From assembly GCA_030614505.1 (NCBI GenBank), contig JAUWTX010000056.1:1-9405 (forward strand): a stretch of 9,405 nucleotides of DNA. The letters run 5' to 3'. The position numbers and the translations under genes are program-made. The stretch comes from Desulfuromonadales bacterium (GTDB lineage Bacteria; Desulfobacterota; Desulfuromonadia; Desulfuromonadales; BM103). The notes under the pieces were generated by a model that ran no database searches, was not told where the DNA came from, and saw only the letters and a program-made list of their open reading frames with translations. Shown here piece after piece: positions 5,501 to 9,405 of the stretch (its first letter is position 1; each line of letters begins with the position of its first letter).

Positions 5501-6446
5501 CAGTTTGAATGAACCACCCCGCCGAACAGTCTTGACTATTGGTAATTTCGACGGGGTTCATCTTGGTCATCGCGAGATTTTCCGACGGGTTGTCGATAAG
5601 GCGCATGAATTGAAGGGTACGGCGGTGGTGGTCACCTTTGAGCCGCATCCATTGTGCCTTCTGGCTCCCGATAAGGCTCCTTTACGACTGAATACTCCTG
5701 AGGAGAAGGTTCGCCTCCTGGCTGCTTCCTGTGTCGACTTGTTGGTAATCCTGAACTTTACCCGGCAATTGTCGGAGCTGCCGGCCGAGGATTTTGTCCG
5801 GGAAATCCTGGTCGACAAACTGGGCGTTCAGCATCTGATAGTCGGCTATGATTATGCTTTTGGTCGCAATCGTCAGGGCAATACGGATTTTCTCGCGGCA
5901 CAGGCCAAGTTGCATAACTTCACCCTTGAGGTGCTGGAGCCGATACGTGCTGAACAACAGGCACACAGTTCAACAGCGATCCGCCAGTTTCTGAAGGAGG
6001 GACGGGTGGCTGATGCAGTTAATATCCTTGGCCGCAACTTCACCCTGGATGGAGAGGTTGTTCATGGTGACGGCCGGGGGCGTAAACTCGGTTTTCCGAC
6101 AGCCAATCTGGTCACGCAAAAAGAAATTCTGCCGCGTGATGGTGTCTATGCCGTGAAAGTTAAATGGCATGAGGACAACTACGACGGTGTTATCAATATC
6201 GGTCGACGGCCAACGTTTGCCGGCAGCGCGCCGACTCTGGAGATTCATCTGTTGGACTTCCAGGGCGATCTTTATGGCGAACGCTTGAGAATCTATTTTG
6301 TTGAACGTCTGCGTGATGAGCAACGGTTCCCTTCAGTAGAGTCATTACAGGAAGCTGTTGTCGCTGATATTGAGCGAGCCCGTGAACTGCTTGCCGACTC
6401 ACAGGTGGTCGAATATCGTGAGTATTTAGGAGACTGCCGGACTTGA
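5478..6446 (+). CDS. ribF: Bifunctional riboflavin kinase / FAD synthetase
   Basis: RibF makes FMN from riboflavin and then FAD from FMN in the cytosol. The 322-residue product is close to the usual length (E. coli 313). The N-terminal adenylyltransferase half has GNFDGVHLGH (22-31), TFEPHP (53-58), GYDYAFGRNRQG (123-134) and SSTAIRQFL (164-172). The C-terminal kinase half has GRGRKLGFPTANL (199-211), DGVYAVKV (221-228), GVINIGRRPTF (237-247) and LEIHLLDF (254-261). All signature residues of both activities appear present. ATG 5478 is chosen because GGAG (5469-5472) sits five bases upstream and it gives the standard N-terminus; upstream in-frame codons reach back to 5325 but lie within rnr. 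It overlaps rnr by 23 bases in another frame, which suggests coupled translation. Confidence 0.95.
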   Translation: MQVVRDLDSLNEPPRRTVLTIGNFDGVHLGHREIFRRVVDKAHELKGTAVVVTFEPHPLCLLAPDKAPLRLNTPEEKVRLLAASCVDLLVILNFTRQLSELPAEDFVREILVDKLGVQHLIVGYDYAFGRNRQGNTDFLAAQAKLHNFTLEVLEPIRAEQQAHSSTAIRQFLKEGRVADAVNILGRNFTLDGEVVHGDGRGRKLGFPTANLVTQKEILPRDGVYAVKVKWHEDNYDGVINIGRRPTFAGSAPTLEIHLLDFQGDLYGERLRIYFVERLRDEQRFPSVESLQEAVVADIERARELLADSQVVEYREYLGDCRT

Positions 6447-6477
6447 CTTCCTTTGGTTCCGAGCGGAAAAAAGTGAA

Positions 6478-7332
6478 ATGCAGCTGAGCGGTAAAACAGA
6501 AGTTGTTGGTATCTTTGGCGATCCGGTTGAACATTCGCTTTCTCCGCGTATGCAGAATGCGGCGATTAAAGCCAGTGGCCTCGATGCGGTCTACGTGCCA
6601 TTTCATGTCACTGCAACACAGTTATGTGACGCAGTTGCCGGTATCCGTGCCATGGCTCTGCGGGGAGTCAACCTGACAATTCCACACAAGGAGGCGGCCT
6701 GTCACCTTGTTGACGAACTGGATAAACAGGCGGCCCTGATCAGAGCAATCAATATAATCGTCAATGAGAATGGCCACCTTAAAGGCTATAATACGGACGG
6801 CATCGGCTTGCTGAGTGCGCTGAAACAGGAGCTTGGCGTGGATGTTGCCGGGCTCCGCGTTCTTCTTGTCGGTGCTGGAGGTGCGTGCCGGGCAGCATTA
6901 GTTGCTCTTTGCCAGGCACAGGTTGCGTGGATTGGCATCGCTAACCGTACCCGGGAGAGATCGCTGGGGCTGATTGAAGAAATGGTTGCAAACTTTCCGG
7001 GCACGGCTTTTGCTGAGTATGAATTAGCCCGGTCTCTGGTAACCGAATGCTCCGAACCGGTTGACTTGCTGGTCAATACATCAGCAGTTGGCCTCAAAGG
7101 GGATGCGTTCGATTTTCACATTACGGGTTGCGTTAAGTCTGGTGGCGCGGTTTTCGATATGGTTTATGCTTCTGAACCGACACCGTTATTTCGTGAAGCG
7201 CGTAACAGAGGGTTGTCGGTCGCTGATGGCTTGGGGATGTTATCTGCCCAAGGTGAGGCCGCATTTCAACTCTGGTTTGGCAGCGCTCCGGAGGGGCATC
7301 TTATGCGTAGGGTGCTTGATGGGATTGCTTGA
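6478..7332 (+). CDS. aroE: Shikimate dehydrogenase (NADP+)
   Basis: AroE reduces 3-dehydroshikimate to shikimate in aromatic amino acid synthesis. The 284-residue length is typical. The substrate domain shows GDPVEHSLSP with Ser20 and Ser22, NLTIPHK with the catalytic Lys71, and NTDG with Asp107. The nucleotide domain shows the glycine-rich loop GAGGA (132-136) and NRT (156-158), the latter typical of NADPH preference. LLVNTSAVGLKGD, VFDMVY and DGLGMLSAQGEAAFQLWFG complete the family pattern. The usual GAVNTVV segment reads RAINIIV (89-95); the key Asn92 is kept. It starts 31 bases after ribF with only a weak purine stretch before ATG 6478, so it is probably in the rnr-ribF operon. The stop codon overlaps the -35 box of the pilB promoter candidate. 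Confidence 0.95.
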   Translation: MQLSGKTEVVGIFGDPVEHSLSPRMQNAAIKASGLDAVYVPFHVTATQLCDAVAGIRAMALRGVNLTIPHKEAACHLVDELDKQAALIRAINIIVNENGHLKGYNTDGIGLLSALKQELGVDVAGLRVLLVGAGGACRAALVALCQAQVAWIGIANRTRERSLGLIEEMVANFPGTAFAEYELARSLVTECSEPVDLLVNTSAVGLKGDAFDFHITGCVKSGGAVFDMVYASEPTPLFREARNRGLSVADGLGMLSAQGEAAFQLWFGSAPEGHLMRRVLDGIA

Positions 7333-7358
7333 CAGGTCTCAGACGCATTAGCTAGAAT
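7329..7358 (+). promoter_or_regulatory. Sigma70-type promoter candidate for pilB
   Basis: A consensus TTGACA (7329-7334) and TAGAAT (7353-7358; five of six matches) lie 18 bases apart at the end of aroE. The predicted start point is near 7365, about 30 bases before the pilB ATG. The dyad GCATT-N6-AATGC (7345-7360) covers the -10 box, and the palindrome GAATTAAATTC (7363-7373) covers the expected start point; both could be operator sites. This would let pilB be expressed separately from the aroE operon. Confidence 0.65.
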
Positions 7359-7396
7359 GCGAGAATTAAATTCCGTGGGGGAGAAGATAATCTTTT

Positions 7397-9097
7397 ATGG
7401 CTGCTAATAGGCTCGGCGAACTGCTGGTTCGCAATAAATTAATCGACGAGAAACAACTCGCCAAGGCTCTCGAAGAGCAGAAAACCAGTGGCGGACGTCT
7501 GGGTGCCAGTCTGGTCAAACTCGGCTACCTGAAAGAAGAAGATCTTGCGGCCTTCCTGTCACGCCAGTATGGCGTTCCTTCCATCAATCTCAGTGAATTT
7601 GAAATAGACGAAAGCGTCATCAAGCTGATTCCTGCCGAAGTCGCGCAGAAATATATGCTGGTTCCGGTCAACCGTGCTGGTTCGACATTAATCGTAGGTA
7701 TGGCTGATCCATCGAATATTTTTGCCATTGACGACATCAAGTTCATGACCGGCTACAACGTCGAAGTTGTTGTGGCCGCCGAAGCGAGTGTCAAAACGGC
7801 GATCGACAAGTACTACGACCAAGGCGCTTCCTTCGACGATGTCATGGGCGACCTCGACGATATTGACCTTGAGGTCATTGACGACGACGATGAAATCGAT
7901 GCCGGTGAACTGGAGAAAGCCAGCGAGGATGCTCCGGTTGTCAAACTGGTCAACCTGGTTCTGACGGATGCTATCAAGAAAGGTGCCTCCGACATTCATA
8001 TCGAGCCCTATGAAAAGTCTTTCCGCGTTCGTTATCGTATTGATGGTGTGTTACACGAGGTCATGAAGCCGCCGTTGAAGTTGAAGAATGCCATGACCTC
8101 GCGCATCAAGATTATGTCGGAAATGGATATCTCTGAGCGTCGATTGCCTCAGGATGGCCGTATCAAGATTAAACTGCCCGGCGGTAGGGACATGGACTAC
8201 CGCGTCAGCTGCCTGCCGACTCTGTTTGGCGAAAAGATTGTTCTGCGTCTGCTTGATAAATCTAACCTGCAACTCGACATGACCAAGCTCGGCTACGAGG
8301 AGCAGTCACTGAAGTGGTTCAAGGAACAGATTCACAAACCGTTCGGCATGGTTCTGGTCACCGGACCGACCGGTTCCGGTAAAACGGTTTCTCTCTATTC
8401 TGCGCTGGGCGAGCTGAATACGCCCACAGAAAACATCTCGACTGCCGAAGACCCGGTGGAATTCAACTTTGCCGGGATCAACCAGGTCCAGATGCATGAA
8501 GAGATCGGTCTCAACTTTGCTGCTGCCCTGCGTTCCTTTTTGCGTCAGGATCCGGATATCATCATGATCGGTGAGATTCGTGACTTCGAAACGGCAGAGA
8601 TCGGCGTTAAAGCAGCGTTGACAGGGCATCTGGTGCTTTCTACGCTGCACACTAATGATTGCCCCAGCACCGTTAACCGTCTTCTTAATATGGGTATTGA
8701 ACCATTCCTGGTCGCCTCTGCCGTTAACCTTATTACCGGTCAGCGTCTTGGACGACGACTCTGTAAGGAATGTATGGTTCCAGAAGATATTCCCAAGGAG
8801 ACCCTCCTTCAGGCCGGGATTCCCGAAGACCAGGTTGATGATTTTGTCTGTTATAAAGGTGAGGGCTGCGCAAAATGCAACGATACCGGATACAAGGGTC
8901 GTGTAGGCTTCTACCAGGTTATGCCGTTGTTCGAAGAGTTGCGCGAGTTGATTCTGGCTGGTGCCAACACAGCAGAATTGAAACGAGAATCGATGCGCCT
9001 CGGAGTGAAAACAATGCGCCAGGCGGCACTGACGAAAATGGCTGAAAAAGTCACTTCGTTTGAAGAAACTCTACGTTGTACTATTGCTGATGACTAG
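7397..9097 (+). CDS. pilB: Type IV pilus extension ATPase PilB (GspE/PulE family)
   Basis: PilB is the hexameric cytoplasmic ATPase that drives pilin polymerisation at the inner-membrane PilC platform. The 566-residue product has the usual layout. An N-terminal T2SSE-N/MshEN-type domain (about 1-145) contains RLGELLVRNKLI and RLGASLVKLGYL. An acidic linker with DDDDEID follows (about 152-168). The ATPase core has Walker A GPTGSGKT (323-330), an Asp box STAEDPVEF (348-356), Walker B with IIMIGEIRD (388-396) and a His box TGHLVLSTLHTND (409-421). Two CxxC pairs (Cys456/Cys459 and Cys491/Cys494) form the zinc site typical of PilB/GspE and absent from PilT. Repeats with the RLG-x-x-L pattern suggest c-di-GMP-binding MshEN, but this is inference. 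GGGGGAG at 7377-7383 is a long 13 bases before the ATG. pilT follows, which favours a pilus system over type II secretion. Confidence 0.95.
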   Translation: MAANRLGELLVRNKLIDEKQLAKALEEQKTSGGRLGASLVKLGYLKEEDLAAFLSRQYGVPSINLSEFEIDESVIKLIPAEVAQKYMLVPVNRAGSTLIVGMADPSNIFAIDDIKFMTGYNVEVVVAAEASVKTAIDKYYDQGASFDDVMGDLDDIDLEVIDDDDEIDAGELEKASEDAPVVKLVNLVLTDAIKKGASDIHIEPYEKSFRVRYRIDGVLHEVMKPPLKLKNAMTSRIKIMSEMDISERRLPQDGRIKIKLPGGRDMDYRVSCLPTLFGEKIVLRLLDKSNLQLDMTKLGYEEQSLKWFKEQIHKPFGMVLVTGPTGSGKTVSLYSALGELNTPTENISTAEDPVEFNFAGINQVQMHEEIGLNFAAALRSFLRQDPDIIMIGEIRDFETAEIGVKAALTGHLVLSTLHTNDCPSTVNRLLNMGIEPFLVASAVNLITGQRLGRRLCKECMVPEDIPKETLLQAGIPEDQVDDFVCYKGEGCAKCNDTGYKGRVGFYQVMPLFEELRELILAGANTAELKRESMRLGVKTMRQAALTKMAEKVTSFEETLRCTIADD

Positions 9098-9105
9098 CTT
9101 TTTCG

Positions 9106-9133
9106 GTGGCGCGTGGCGAGTAGCGCGCGGCGG
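9106..9133 (+). repeat. Degenerate heptamer array (GTGGCGC type) after pilB
   Basis: Four 7-base units start at 9106, 9113, 9120 and 9127. The first is exactly GTGGCGC, the second GTGGCGA, and the last two have one and two changes. The array begins eight bases after the pilB stop. It is the reverse complement of the array at 9220-9247 (about 24 of 28 positions), with 86 bases between them. Confidence 0.75.
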
Positions 9134-9196
9134 GAAAAAACTTGAAGAAGCACAGAAACAACTGCGGCGAAGATTTAGTAGATCAGATTAAACTGA

Positions 9197-9209
9197 GGGG
9201 ATAGCCCCC
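9197..9209 (+). other. Small GC hairpin in the pilB-pilT gap
   Basis: GGGG (9197-9200) and CCCC (9205-9208) enclose ATAG. No T-run follows, so terminator function is unlikely. It would sit in the loop of the larger structure that the flanking heptamer arrays can form. Confidence 0.35.
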
Positions 9210-9219
9210 AAAGATTTCC

Positions 9220-9247
9220 GCGCCACGCGCCACGCGCCACGCGCCAC
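9220..9247 (+). repeat. Perfect four-copy heptamer array (GCGCCAC) before pilT
   Basis: Four identical, uninterrupted GCGCCAC units occupy 9220-9247, ending 17 bases before the pilT ATG. The array is inverted relative to 9106-9133, so the mRNA could fold into a long stem of up to 28 pairs with some mismatches. Such arrays are prone to copy-number change by slippage. It lies between the extension and retraction ATPase genes, where it could affect pilT expression; that is inference. Confidence 0.85.
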
Positions 9248-9264
9248 ATTGCCCCAGGTGACTT

Positions 9265-9405
9265 ATGGCAGAATTTTCGATTCAGCAAATGCTCAAGCAC
9301 ATGGTGGAAGTTGGAGCGTCCGATCTTCATATTACCACCGGGACACCGCCACAGATTCGCGTCAATGGCAAGTTGGCGCCGCTGAAGATGCGCTCCCTGC
9401 TGCCA
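9265..9405 (+). CDS. pilT: Type IV pilus retraction ATPase PilT, N-terminal part (cut by right edge)
   Basis: The frame is open from ATG 9265 to the window end (47 codons). The start MAEFSIQQMLKHMVEVGASD, followed by LHITTGTPPQIRVNGKLAPL, is the standard N-terminal PAS-like domain of PilT. The GASDLHITTGTPP motif is especially typical: PilT and PilU lack the long N-terminal domain of PilB. PilT powers pilus retraction and twitching. AGGTGA at 9255-9260 is a reasonable Shine-Dalgarno, four bases before the ATG. The ATPase motifs lie outside the window, so PilU or a PilT paralogue cannot be excluded. Confidence 0.88.
   Translation, partial: MAEFSIQQMLKHMVEVGASDLHITTGTPPQIRVNGKLAPLKMRSLLP

Noticed and set aside
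6456..6467. TTCC-GAGC-GGAA hairpin between ribF and aroE
   Set aside because: A four-base stem without a T-run is likely to occur by chance and is too weak for a terminator.
9106..9247. CRISPR array
   Set aside because: The units are 7 bases, contiguous and without spacers, and no cas genes are present.

Overview
The window looks like a chromosomal segment of a Desulfuromonadia bacterium (Desulfuromonas/Pelobacter/Geobacter-type). This rests on protein character and gene order: a FeoB with the GFGCDTMAT motif, a nearby DtxR-family regulator carrying a C-terminal FeoA domain, and rnr-ribF-aroE directly before pilB-pilT, which I recall as Geobacter-like. Base composition is moderate. All genes lie on the + strand, coding density is high, no gap exceeds about 200 bases, and I see no RNA gene, insertion sequence or CRISPR array.

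Iron region (1-1898). The window opens inside feoB. The frame is split by a single in-frame TAA at 525-527, at a codon where relatives usually have Glu. The end of feoB overlaps (ATGA) a 57-residue protein with seven cysteines. After a gap holding heptanucleotide repeats comes a DtxR/MntR-type metalloregulator with a FeoA/SH3-like C-terminus. Together these read as a ferrous-iron uptake and iron-sensing cluster.

Actin-like region (1899-3192). A 200-base leader contains a possible sigma70 promoter, two hairpins and a two-copy 21-bp direct repeat. It precedes a GTG-started ParM/Alp-like ATPase gene, which ends in a strong rho-independent terminator. No ParR-type partner is visible, so this is a self-contained transcription unit of unknown job.

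Housekeeping region (3254-7332). RNase R (rnr), the bifunctional riboflavin kinase/FAD synthetase (ribF, overlapping rnr by 23 bases) and shikimate dehydrogenase (aroE, 31 bases later) probably form one operon. RNase R carries a small in-frame 15-bp tandem repeat next to its catalytic aspartate motif.

Type IV pilus region (7329-9405). A good sigma70-like promoter with an overlapping dyad lies at the aroE end and precedes pilB, the pilus extension ATPase. A 167-base gap with two oppositely oriented GCGCCAC heptamer arrays separates pilB from pilT, the retraction ATPase, which is cut by the right edge.

Most noteworthy are the nonsense codon in feoB, the Cys-rich small protein coupled to it, the orphan actin-like gene with its structured leader, the divergent DNA-binding half of the DtxR-like protein, and the heptamer arrays in two gaps.
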